From Persephonella sp. (GTDB lineage Bacteria; Aquificota; Aquificia; Aquificales; Hydrogenothermaceae): a stretch of 64,000 nt of DNA. The notes beneath the pieces are model-generated. The model was not told the origin of the DNA, did not search any database, and saw only the letters and a list, made by a program, of their open reading frames with translations. A program made the position numbers and the translations under genes. The stretch spans positions 49,460 through 113,459 of the forward strand of contig NZ_JALVTW010000015.1 in NCBI RefSeq assembly GCF_027023985.1. Direction: 5' to 3'. Below, piece by piece: positions 38,735-46,043 of this stretch (positions are counted from its first letter, which is position 1; each line of letters starts with the position of its first letter).

Positions 38735-39113
38735 TCCAATTTTCCGTTATCTCAAATGATTTCTGTGCAATTTTATTGCCTTCTTCATCTTCTACAATAA
38801 CAGTCCATTTACCTGTCTGGGTTGGAAGTATTTTTTTAGAGCTCCATGTTCTAAATGTCGGATATGTAATTCCTAATTCAACCCTTGCCATTTCGTTTCC
38901 TTTATAGACCCACACATGATAAATCTTTGTTGGAACCTTAGTTGCGATGATTTTTGTCCAGCAGTAAACCTTTCCTATATCCGGAGGGAACTTATTGGAT
39001 ATCCCAATAGGCTCCCTATCCTGAATAGCCACTGCAAATTCCATATCTTCAACCTGAACATTTTGGGCAAAAGAGAAAGAAAATACCAATAGGAAAACCA
39101 TTAACCAGCGCAT
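38724..39113 (-). CDS. DUF2914 family secreted protein
   Basis: 129 residues with signal peptide (RWLMVFLLVFSFSFA). The mature part is a DUF2914 domain: VEDMEFAVAIQDREPIGISNKFPPDIGKVYCWTKI, IYHVWVYKGNEMARVELGI, WSSKKILPTQTGKWTVIVEDEEG. Function is unknown; such proteins are exported and Ig-like in appearance. It is convergent with the nitronate monooxygenase gene, overlapping by 4 bases. Confidence 0.82.
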   Translation of the reverse strand: MRWLMVFLLVFSFSFAQNVQVEDMEFAVAIQDREPIGISNKFPPDIGKVYCWTKIIATKVPTKIYHVWVYKGNEMARVELGITYPTFRTWSSKKILPTQTGKWTVIVEDEEGNKIAQKSFEITENWKEP

Positions 39114-39198
39114 AATAAACCCTCCAGCTTATTAATATTCTGATATTAATATAAAGCGGGTGTTATAATTGTTTCAAACTAAAATTAGAAGGGTTTAA

Positions 39199-39846
39199 AT
39201 GGATATAGTTGTTTTAATTTCCGGAAGAGGCTCAAATTTAGAAGCTATAGCAAAAGCATATAAGACCGGCAAGATACAGGGAAAAATAAAATTAGTTATA
39301 TCAAATAAAAAAGATGCAAGGGGATTAGAAATAGCAAGGGAATACGGCATCCCTGCAGAGTTTCATAACCCTTCTAAATTTGATAGCAGGCTTGAGTATG
39401 ACAGGCACTTAATAAATAGAATTAAAAAAGAAAATCCACAGCTTGTTGTTTTGGCAGGTTATATGAGGATACTATCGGATGAATTTATTGATGCATTTGA
39501 AGGAAAACTTATAAATATCCATCCATCTCTAACTCCGGCTTTTACAGGACTCAAAGCACAAAAACAGGCAATAGAATACGGAGCTAAGTTTTCCGGTTGC
39601 ACTGTCCATTTTGTATCTAAAGAACTGGATACAGGGCCGGTTATAGTTCAGGCAGTTGTCCCAATAACTCCAGAAGATACAGAAGAAACTCTTTCTGAAA
39701 AAATTCTTAAGTTTGAACACAGAATCTATCCACAGGCAATTAAATGGATTTCTGAAGGAAGGGTGAAAATAGAAGGAAGAAAGGTTATTGTTAAAGATGC
39801 CAAATACGGCACAATTCCTGTAAATCCAGCTTTAGAGGATTTTTAA
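39199..39846 (+). CDS. purN: Phosphoribosylglycinamide formyltransferase PurN
   Basis: 215 residues. VVLISGRGSNLEAIAKAY, VVLAGYMRILSDEF, NIHPSLTPAF (catalytic N and H), and GCTVHFVSKELDTGPVI are all diagnostic. It adds a formyl group from 10-formyl-THF to GAR. AGAAGGG precedes the ATG. Followed by the copper locus, to which it has no functional tie. Confidence 0.96.
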   Translation: MDIVVLISGRGSNLEAIAKAYKTGKIQGKIKLVISNKKDARGLEIAREYGIPAEFHNPSKFDSRLEYDRHLINRIKKENPQLVVLAGYMRILSDEFIDAFEGKLINIHPSLTPAFTGLKAQKQAIEYGAKFSGCTVHFVSKELDTGPVIVQAVVPITPEDTEETLSEKILKFEHRIYPQAIKWISEGRVKIEGRKVIVKDAKYGTIPVNPALEDF

Positions 39847-39863
39847 ACCCTTTCCTATTTTTC

Positions 39864-39880
39864 TACTACATAAAGTAGTT
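39864..39880. promoter_or_regulatory. Operator-like dyad 1, before the CopB-type ATPase gene
   Basis: TACTAC-ATAAA-GTAGTT, an inverted repeat of 5-6 bp arms with a 5-bp spacer, matching the two dyads before the efflux operon. It overlaps TTGACT (39879-39884), a good -35, so a bound repressor would block the promoter. The -10 would be CATAAC or TAACTT near 39900-39907. Confidence 0.65.
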
Positions 39881-39950
39881 GACTTTTGTATTTAAACATC
39901 ATAACTTACAAATATCCATATTAAAAATAATTTCAATAAGAGGATTAGTT

Positions 39951-41963
39951 ATGGAAACCGCACATGATAAACATCTAAAAAATAAACATATCTCAAGGCA
40001 CAACATGCATAATACTCATACAGGTCATACCCATCATATAAAAGATTTCAAAAGAAGATTCTTTATTTCAACCATATTAACAATTCCTGTTCTGCTGCTT
40101 TCAGAAATGATTCAAAAATGGTTTGGATTTGAAATATCTATTCCTTATCAAAAATGGATACTGTTAGGATTGTCTTCATTTATATATTTTTACGGTGGAT
40201 ATCCTTTTTTAAAAGGACTTGTTAATGAGCTAAAAAATAAACAGCCAGGAATGATGACGCTTATAGGAACTGCTATTTCTGTGGCATTCTTTTATTCTGC
40301 ATTTACAGTAGTATCAGGCTTTGGAAAGGACTTTTTCTGGGAGCTTGCCACACTTATTGATGTAATGATTCTTGGACACTGGATAGAAGCCAAAAGCGTT
40401 TTAGGAGCTTCAAGAGCTTTAGAAGAACTTGTAAAAATAATGCCAACAACAGCCCATTTAATAAAAGACGGGGATATAGTTGATATTCCAGTTTCACAAT
40501 TAAAGAAAGGGGATATAGTTCTTGTAAAACCTGGAGAGAAAATACCATCTGATGGGATTGTTGTTGAAGGTGAAAGTTATGTAAATGAATCTCTTTTAAC
40601 AGGCGAATCAAAACCGGTTTTAAAGAAAAAAGGTAATAAAGTTATAGGAGGTTCAATTAATACAGATAGCATTTTAAAAATGAAAGTAGAAAAAACAGGA
40701 GAAGAAACATATCTTTCTCAGGTTATCAAACTTGTAAAACAGGCACAAGAAAGCAAATCTAAGACTCAAGATTTAGCAAATAAAGCAGCAGCACTTTTGT
40801 TTTATGTGGCTATCATTACAGGAACAATCACCTATATTATATGGCTGTTTTACGGTAAACCTGATTTTGCGATAGAAAGGGCAGTAACCGTTTTAGTAAT
40901 TGCCTGTCCTCACGCTTTAGGCTTGGCTGTTCCACTTGTGGTAGCTTTATCAACTTCTATTACTGCAAAAAATGGAATTCTAATCAGAGATAGAAAGGCA
41001 TTTGAACAATCTAAAGATTTAGCAGCCGTTATCTTTGATAAAACAGGGACTTTAACAGAAGGAAAATTCGGTGTTACAGATGTTGTTTCTTACATTGATG
41101 AAAATGAACTTTTGAGATTAACTGGGGCAGTTGAAAAAAATTCTGAACATATTATTGCTAAAGCTATTGTGGAATATGGAAAGGAAAAAGGAATAAACTT
41201 TCCTGAAGTGGAAACATACAAAACTATCCCAGGAAAAGGGGCTTTTGCAGTAATAGAAGGAAAAGAAATTTATGTTGGAAGTCCAAAACTTATGGAAGAA
41301 CTAAAAATAAACACAGAAGATGAAAAAATAAAACAACTTCAAAAAGAAGGAAAAACGGTAATTTTTGTGGTTATAGATGGGAAACTTGCTGGAGTTTTTG
41401 CCCTTGCAGACAAAATAAAACCTGAAAGTTACGAAGCAGTTAAAAAGCTAAAAGAAATGGGGATAAAAGTTTTTATGCTGACAGGAGATGCTGAAGAAGT
41501 TGCAAAAGCTGTATCAAGACAGATAGGAATTGATGAATATTTTGCACAGGTTCTACCCCACCAGAAAGCGGAAAAAGTAAAAAGCTTACAGGAAAAAGGT
41601 TATAAAGTGGCAATGGTTGGTGACGGAATAAATGACGCACCTGCCCTTGTTACTGCAGATGTTGGAATAGCAATTGGAGCTGGAACTGATGTTGCAATAG
41701 AAAGTGCAGATATTATACTTGTGAAAAGTAATCCTTTAGATGTTTCAAAAATTATTAAACTTTCAAAAATCACATATTCAAAAATGGTTCAAAATCTGTG
41801 GTGGGCTGCGGGATACAACATAGTAGCTATCCCATTGGCAGCAGGAATTTTATACAGTTATGGAATCGTTATTCAACCAGCAGTTGGAGCACTTCTTATG
41901 TCAATAAGCACTGTTATCGTAGCACTAAACAGCCAAACTCTCAGAAGATACAGCAAAATTTAA
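39951..41963 (+). CDS. copB: CopB-type heavy-metal P1B ATPase
   Basis: 670 residues from ATG 39951, where AAGAGGATTAG acts as ribosome site. The first 29 residues hold nine His (for example H17, H20, H23, H26, H28, H29), the metal-binding His-rich head of CopB proteins, in place of CxxC domains. Membrane helices, then LLTGES, the CPH motif in IACPHALGLAVPLV (P1B-3/CopB type, not the CPC of CopA), phosphorylation site DKTGT, HP-like segment near NSEHIIA, and GDGINDAP. It exports copper or silver from the cytoplasm. A TTG at 39879 falls in the promoter and is rejected. Preceded by operator dyad 1. Confidence 0.93.
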   Translation: METAHDKHLKNKHISRHNMHNTHTGHTHHIKDFKRRFFISTILTIPVLLLSEMIQKWFGFEISIPYQKWILLGLSSFIYFYGGYPFLKGLVNELKNKQPGMMTLIGTAISVAFFYSAFTVVSGFGKDFFWELATLIDVMILGHWIEAKSVLGASRALEELVKIMPTTAHLIKDGDIVDIPVSQLKKGDIVLVKPGEKIPSDGIVVEGESYVNESLLTGESKPVLKKKGNKVIGGSINTDSILKMKVEKTGEETYLSQVIKLVKQAQESKSKTQDLANKAAALLFYVAIITGTITYIIWLFYGKPDFAIERAVTVLVIACPHALGLAVPLVVALSTSITAKNGILIRDRKAFEQSKDLAAVIFDKTGTLTEGKFGVTDVVSYIDENELLRLTGAVEKNSEHIIAKAIVEYGKEKGINFPEVETYKTIPGKGAFAVIEGKEIYVGSPKLMEELKINTEDEKIKQLQKEGKTVIFVVIDGKLAGVFALADKIKPESYEAVKKLKEMGIKVFMLTGDAEEVAKAVSRQIGIDEYFAQVLPHQKAEKVKSLQEKGYKVAMVGDGINDAPALVTADVGIAIGAGTDVAIESADIILVKSNPLDVSKIIKLSKITYSKMVQNLWWAAGYNIVAIPLAAGILYSYGIVIQPAVGALLMSISTVIVALNSQTLRRYSKI

Positions 41964-41987
41964 ACTTGCAATTCTAATTTTTACTTA

Positions 41988-42006
41988 TTACTATAATAGA
42001 TAGTAA
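41988..42006. promoter_or_regulatory. Operator-like dyad 2 of the copper efflux operon
   Basis: TTACTAT-AATAG-ATAGTAA, perfect 7-bp arms with 5-bp spacer. It contains TATAAT (41992-41997), the probable -10, so binding would occlude the promoter. It adjoins dyad 3 without a gap, as a tandem pair for cooperative binding would. Confidence 0.75.
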
Positions 42007-42023
42007 TACTATAAAAGATAGTA
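42007..42023. promoter_or_regulatory. Operator-like dyad 3 of the copper efflux operon
   Basis: TACTAT-AAAAG-ATAGTA, perfect 6-bp arms with 5-bp spacer. Ends 15 bases before the lipoprotein ATG. Same half-site as dyads 1 and 2, and BlaI/CopY-type repressors bind such short dyads with a TAC/GTA core. Confidence 0.75.
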
Positions 42024-42038
42024 AAAGAGGTTAAAGAA

Positions 42039-42434
42039 ATGAAGAAATTAATCTATTTGCCGATTTTATCAATTATATTCTCTATTCTGGTATTTTCTTG
42101 TCAGAAAAAAGAGGCATTTAAGGAAGAACTCTCTTCAGGAGGATACAAGGCAGTAATAATATCTGACCAGCCTCCTCATGTTGGGATTAATATATGGAGA
42201 ATAGAGATTTACACCCCTGATGGAAAACCTTTGACAGGTGCAAAAGTTTCAGTAAACGGATATATGCCTCCAATGCCTGGAATGCCTGAAATGAGTTTTG
42301 ATTATCCTGTAGAAGAAAAAGGTTCTTACTATGAATCAAATGTAAATCTTTCTATGGGAGGGACATGGCAGATAACAATAAAAGCGGAAAAGGGAAAAGA
42401 AAAAGTAGAGTTTAAGTTTGGATTTAATCTATAG
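42039..42434 (+). CDS. YtkA/FixH-like Met-rich lipoprotein
   Basis: 131 residues. Lipoprotein signal LPILSIIFSILVFSC gives a membrane-anchored periplasmic protein. The mature part is an Ig-like YtkA-type domain (VGINIWRIEIYTPDGKPLTGAKVSVNGYMPPMPGMPEMSF...GTWQITIKAEKG). The MPPMPGMPEM stretch supplies four Met in ten residues, a pattern seen in periplasmic copper-binding sites. First gene of the operon with a BlaI-type regulator and Cus-type pump. Probable periplasmic copper chaperone or sensor input; that is inference from context and Met content. Confidence 0.82.
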   Translation: MKKLIYLPILSIIFSILVFSCQKKEAFKEELSSGGYKAVIISDQPPHVGINIWRIEIYTPDGKPLTGAKVSVNGYMPPMPGMPEMSFDYPVEEKGSYYESNVNLSMGGTWQITIKAEKGKEKVEFKFGFNL

Positions 42435-42445
42435 GAGGTGAAAAA

Positions 42446-42865
42446 ATGGAGTTTTTTAAAAAAGGATTTAAGGCTTTAAAATTCAAAAGAAACAAACCTT
42501 CTCCCTTTGGAGACTTAGAAGAAAAAGTAATGGATGTTTTGTGGAAAAAAGGAAACGCTACAGTTTCAGAAGTAAAAAAAGCCCTGAAAGACAAATTTGC
42601 ACACACAACCATAATGACTATACTTGACAGACTTTACAAAAAAGGCATTCTTAAAAGAGAGAAAGAAGGAAAAGGTTACAGATACTACCCTGTTATAACA
42701 AAAGAAGAGTTTGAAAAAATGATAGCGAAAAAAGTTGTGAAAGACCTTACCAAAACAAATCCTTCACTTGCCATTGCAGCTTTTGAAGGTATTGTGGAAA
42801 ACCTTTCTAAAGAAGAGATTGAAAAGCTAAAAAAACTGATTGAAGAGAAAGAAAATGAGAGATAA
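42446..42865 (+). CDS. BlaI/MecI/CopY-family transcriptional repressor
   Basis: 139 residues. The winged-helix domain (GDLEEKVMDVLWKKGNATVSEVKKALKDKFAHTTIMTILDRLYKKGILKREKEGKGYRYYPVITKEEF) is the full BlaI/MecI signature; the helical C-terminal dimer domain follows. No Cys-x-Cys motif like that of CopY, so it does not sense copper by itself in the usual way. It precedes and overlaps an M56 protease, the arrangement of blaI-blaR1. Most likely it represses copB and its own operon at the TACTAY-N5-RTAGTW dyads. Confidence 0.9.
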   Translation: MEFFKKGFKALKFKRNKPSPFGDLEEKVMDVLWKKGNATVSEVKKALKDKFAHTTIMTILDRLYKKGILKREKEGKGYRYYPVITKEEFEKMIAKKVVKDLTKTNPSLAIAAFEGIVENLSKEEIEKLKKLIEEKENER

Positions 42866-43631
42866 ATACACATTGTTCATATTACTTATAGGGACAATTT
42901 ATTTAAGCATTTATTTGTTTTTATTAAAAAATGTCCAGTTATGGTTAATAGATGCTGTTCATTGCTTTAAGGTAATGAATCTAAAGGAATATCTAATAAA
43001 TCATATCCATATATTCGTTTTTATAGTTTTGTTCCTATTAATGTCTGCATTTATAACCAAAACTTTATACGTCGGACTTCATGAAACTTTAAGATTTCAC
43101 GAGCTAAAAAAATATATAAACCTACTAAAAATTAAAGAATACAAAAATATTGTTATTATTGATACTCAACAGGATATTGCTTTCAACTATTTAAATAAGA
43201 TTGTCATATCGCATACAATTCTTAAAAACTTATCAAAAGAAGATAAAAAAAGTATTTTCCTACATGAAAAAGGACATTTAATTAATAAAGATAGCTATAA
43301 AATGTTGTTATCCAGTTTAATGCTTTCTCTTTTTCCCAACTTTATAAAAAATAGATTAACAAAAAGTTACATTCTCAATCTTGAAACTAAAGCTGATAAG
43401 TATGCCTTGAATTTTATAAATAATCTACAGCTGGCAAAATCTTTACTTAAAATAAAAACATCAAATTCTTATCAACCAATGATGAGCAATTTTACGGAAG
43501 AAAGACTGAAGGTCCTCCTTGAAAATAAAAAAATAGGTATCCCTATAATAGCCAATTTGTTAATTATAACCTTGCTTTGTATTTTATTTTTCTCATTTAT
43601 TTATAAAACTTGTTTCTGCGGGATAATGTGA
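42855..43631 (+). CDS. Short M56-family (BlaR1-like) membrane metalloprotease without sensor domain
   Basis: 258 residues. Zinc motif H137-E-K-G-H141 and the downstream third ligand E177 in ETKADKYA are M56 (BlaR1/MecR1) hallmarks; the protease faces the cytoplasm between membrane helices. Helices near 6-25, 51-70 and 235-250 are evident. Unlike BlaR1 there is no penicillin-binding extracellular domain: after the last helix only nine residues remain, ending C253-F-C255-G-I-M. The first loop has H36-C37 and M41. These could bind copper. Start ATG 42855, overlapping the repressor gene by 11 bases; its stop overlaps the outer-membrane channel gene (TGATG). Confidence 0.85.
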   Translation: MRDKYTLFILLIGTIYLSIYLFLLKNVQLWLIDAVHCFKVMNLKEYLINHIHIFVFIVLFLLMSAFITKTLYVGLHETLRFHELKKYINLLKIKEYKNIVIIDTQQDIAFNYLNKIVISHTILKNLSKEDKKSIFLHEKGHLINKDSYKMLLSSLMLSLFPNFIKNRLTKSYILNLETKADKYALNFINNLQLAKSLLKIKTSNSYQPMMSNFTEERLKVLLENKKIGIPIIANLLIITLLCILFFSFIYKTCFCGIM

Positions 43632-44848
43632 TGAAGAAATATATTTTTTGGATATTACTACTATATAATGTAGTTTTTGCAAAAAATATTGATGAAATAA
43701 TAAGTAAGGCATTACAACAAAATCCAAAACTAAAAGCTATTCAAAATGAACTTAAAGCTTATAAAGAAAGAGAGATTTTTGTCTCAAGTTTAGATGACCC
43801 TATAATAAGCTTTTCAATAAATGATATACAGTTCTCTTACAAACCATTTATAAGAGATTTAGAACCTATGCAAACTATAAATATAGGAATATCCCAGGAA
43901 ATCCCATGGCTTAAAAAATTAAACTTAAGAAAAGAAGTAATAAGTAAAATCTACAACAAAAAATATTTTTATTTAAAAAACCTAAAACTGGAAATGATTT
44001 ATAGCATTTACAAAAATGCCTTTAAATATTGGGAAATTGAAGAAAAACTAAAAATTATTAAGGAATATGAGAAAGTAGCAAAACATCTCATAGAATTTTC
44101 CAATACTTTATATAGTGTTGGTAAAGTATCTCAGGCAGATGCTTTAAATGCACAGGTATTTTACACAAAGCTAAAAGAAAGAGAAGAAAAACTTATTAAA
44201 GAAAAACAAGCGATTCTTTCTAAACTTAGCTATTACACATCTTTTAATGTAAAAAATATCACTATATATCCCATAAAGCCATATGAATTAAAAGACCTTG
44301 AAAACTTGAAAAAATTAGTTCTTCAAAAAAATCCTCAAATAAAAATATTTAAAGCAAGAATAGACAAAAGGAACAAAGAACTTAAACTTGCAAAATCTGA
44401 GTATAAACCCGACTTCAAATTTTTTGCAAATTATTCATATAGACAGGGATTTAAAGATTATGTATCTCTTGGAGTCAGTTTTAATCTTCCTGTATGGAAA
44501 AAATATAGGCAGAATAAAAAAGTTCTTGAAATGGCCTATTTTAAATCTAAAGAAGAAAGATTATATAAAGATGTTAAAAATAAAATCATCTCTCAATTAG
44601 AAGAGAGTTTCTATAATGCAAACTCTTATTATGACAGCTATAAGATTTTTGATGGATATTTGCTGTTCCAATCCCAGAAAGTTTATGAAAGTGTTATCTC
44701 AGAATATCAGGTTGGAAAGAAAAATATTTTTGATGTGGTAAAAGCGTTAAATCAAATACTTGATGTAAAAATCAAACTAGTGGAGCTTATCGCAAATTTT
44801 AATATCTCCTATAAAAATATAGAAAAATTAACCGGAGAAATAAAATGA
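43631..44848 (+). CDS. TolC-like outer-membrane efflux protein (CusC type)
   Basis: About 405 residues with signal peptide (KKYIFWILLLYNVVFA). The body is the OEP repeat pattern: long helices (NIDEIISKALQQNPKLKAIQNELKAYKERE; KVYESVISEYQVGKKNIFDVVKALNQILDVKIKLVELIANF), and strand-forming parts such as ISFSINDIQFSYKPFIRD and YKPDFKFFANYSYRQG. It would form a trimeric channel joined to the MFP and RND proteins. Overlaps the M56 stop by one base and the next gene by ATGA. Very low GC and Lys rich, like neighbours. Confidence 0.85.
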   Translation: MKKYIFWILLLYNVVFAKNIDEIISKALQQNPKLKAIQNELKAYKEREIFVSSLDDPIISFSINDIQFSYKPFIRDLEPMQTINIGISQEIPWLKKLNLRKEVISKIYNKKYFYLKNLKLEMIYSIYKNAFKYWEIEEKLKIIKEYEKVAKHLIEFSNTLYSVGKVSQADALNAQVFYTKLKEREEKLIKEKQAILSKLSYYTSFNVKNITIYPIKPYELKDLENLKKLVLQKNPQIKIFKARIDKRNKELKLAKSEYKPDFKFFANYSYRQGFKDYVSLGVSFNLPVWKKYRQNKKVLEMAYFKSKEERLYKDVKNKIISQLEESFYNANSYYDSYKIFDGYLLFQSQKVYESVISEYQVGKKNIFDVVKALNQILDVKIKLVELIANFNISYKNIEKLTGEIK

Positions 44849-46032
44849 AAAGGAAAATTCTAATAGCTTTATTGATTACTATCTCAATAACCATAGGAGT
44901 TATCATAGGCTTTACTTTTAAAATTTCTGACAAAATTAACATTGAAAGAATCTTGTATAAAGAAAATAAAACTATAAAGTCTGCTCAATTACCTAAACCC
45001 AGACCTAATCCAATTTCCAACCTAACAGTTGAACAACTTTTAAATACAGATACAACCACTGTAAAAAGAATGGAACTTATCAAAAAAATAGAAACTTATG
45101 CAGATTTAACCCATCCGGAAACAGATATAAAGGATATAACTTTTAAAATTGATGGCTATGTTGAAAAACTTTATGCAGACTTCACAGGAAAATATGTTCA
45201 AAAAGGTCAACCATTAGTAAGAATATACAGTCCTCAATTAGTGTCTGCACAGGAAGAATTTTTGAGGGCATGGGACTACTATATAAAAATGAAAAACTCA
45301 AATGACCCAGTATTAAAGAAATCCGCAAAAGATTTTTATAAAGCAACTTACAAAAGGCTTAAATACTGGGATATAACCGACAGACAAATAGAAAAATTAA
45401 AGAAAACGAGAAAAGTATTTAAAACTATGACTTTATACTCGCCTTATGACGGATGGATAATGGAAAAATTTATTTACTTAGGTTCACAGGTTAAAGCAGG
45501 ACAACCACTTTTCAGAATAGCAAAACATAAAGATCTATGGCTTATTGCCAAAATTTATGAAAAAGACCTTCCTTACATAAAAGAAGGACAAATTGTAGAT
45601 ATATATTTTGATGCGTATCCACAAAAAGTATATAAAGGGAAAATAGATTATTTATACCCAATGATGGATTTTCAAAACAGAACCAGAGATGTTCGCATAG
45701 TTATCAACAATAAAGACTATAAATTTTTACCAGGAATGTATTCTAAAGTAAAAATAAACATTCCCCTTGGAAAAGTTCTTGCATTACCAGATACAGCAGT
45801 TTTAGATACAGGGACAAGGCATATTGTTTTCTGGCAAAAAGAAAAAGGAGTATTTGAACCTATTTTTGTAAAAGTTGGAAGATATGTAGATGGTTATTAC
45901 GAAATTTTAGAAGGTGTTCATGAAGGTATGGTCGTTGCTAATTCTGCACTTTTCCTTCTTGATGCAGATGCACAGCTAAAAGGCAAATACAAAAAAGACA
46001 ATAAATCTATGCCTATGATGCATCACCATTAA
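44845..46032 (+). CDS. CusB-type membrane fusion protein of heavy-metal efflux
   Basis: 395 residues. N-terminal membrane anchor (ILIALLITISITIGVIIGF), then biotinyl-lipoyl-like halves (IDGYVEKLYADFTGKYVQKGQPLVRIYSPQLVSAQEEFLRAW and LYSPYDGWIMEKFIYLGSQVKAGQPLFRIA), the beta-barrel (LWLIAKIYEKDLPYIKEGQIVDI) and membrane-proximal domains. It bridges the inner-membrane pump and outer-membrane channel. The C-terminal SMPMMHHH is a natural Met/His metal-binding tail, suited to copper or silver. Confidence 0.91.
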   Translation: MKRKILIALLITISITIGVIIGFTFKISDKINIERILYKENKTIKSAQLPKPRPNPISNLTVEQLLNTDTTTVKRMELIKKIETYADLTHPETDIKDITFKIDGYVEKLYADFTGKYVQKGQPLVRIYSPQLVSAQEEFLRAWDYYIKMKNSNDPVLKKSAKDFYKATYKRLKYWDITDRQIEKLKKTRKVFKTMTLYSPYDGWIMEKFIYLGSQVKAGQPLFRIAKHKDLWLIAKIYEKDLPYIKEGQIVDIYFDAYPQKVYKGKIDYLYPMMDFQNRTRDVRIVINNKDYKFLPGMYSKVKINIPLGKVLALPDTAVLDTGTRHIVFWQKEKGVFEPIFVKVGRYVDGYYEILEGVHEGMVVANSALFLLDADAQLKGKYKKDNKSMPMMHHH

Positions 46033-46043
46033 AGAGGTAAAAA

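Noticed and set aside
39879..39950. TTG start extending the CopB ATPase by 24 residues
   Set aside because: The TTG is part of the probable -35 (TTGACT) and operator; ATG 39951 has a ribosome site and begins the His-rich head typical of the family.
40354..40611. Antisense open frame opposite the CopB ATPase gene
   Set aside because: Leu-rich shadow of a conserved coding region without start signals.
42855..43631. Beta-lactam resistance regulator (blaR1) annotation
   Set aside because: No penicillin-binding sensor domain, no beta-lactamase or PBP2a-like gene nearby; all neighbours are metal efflux genes.
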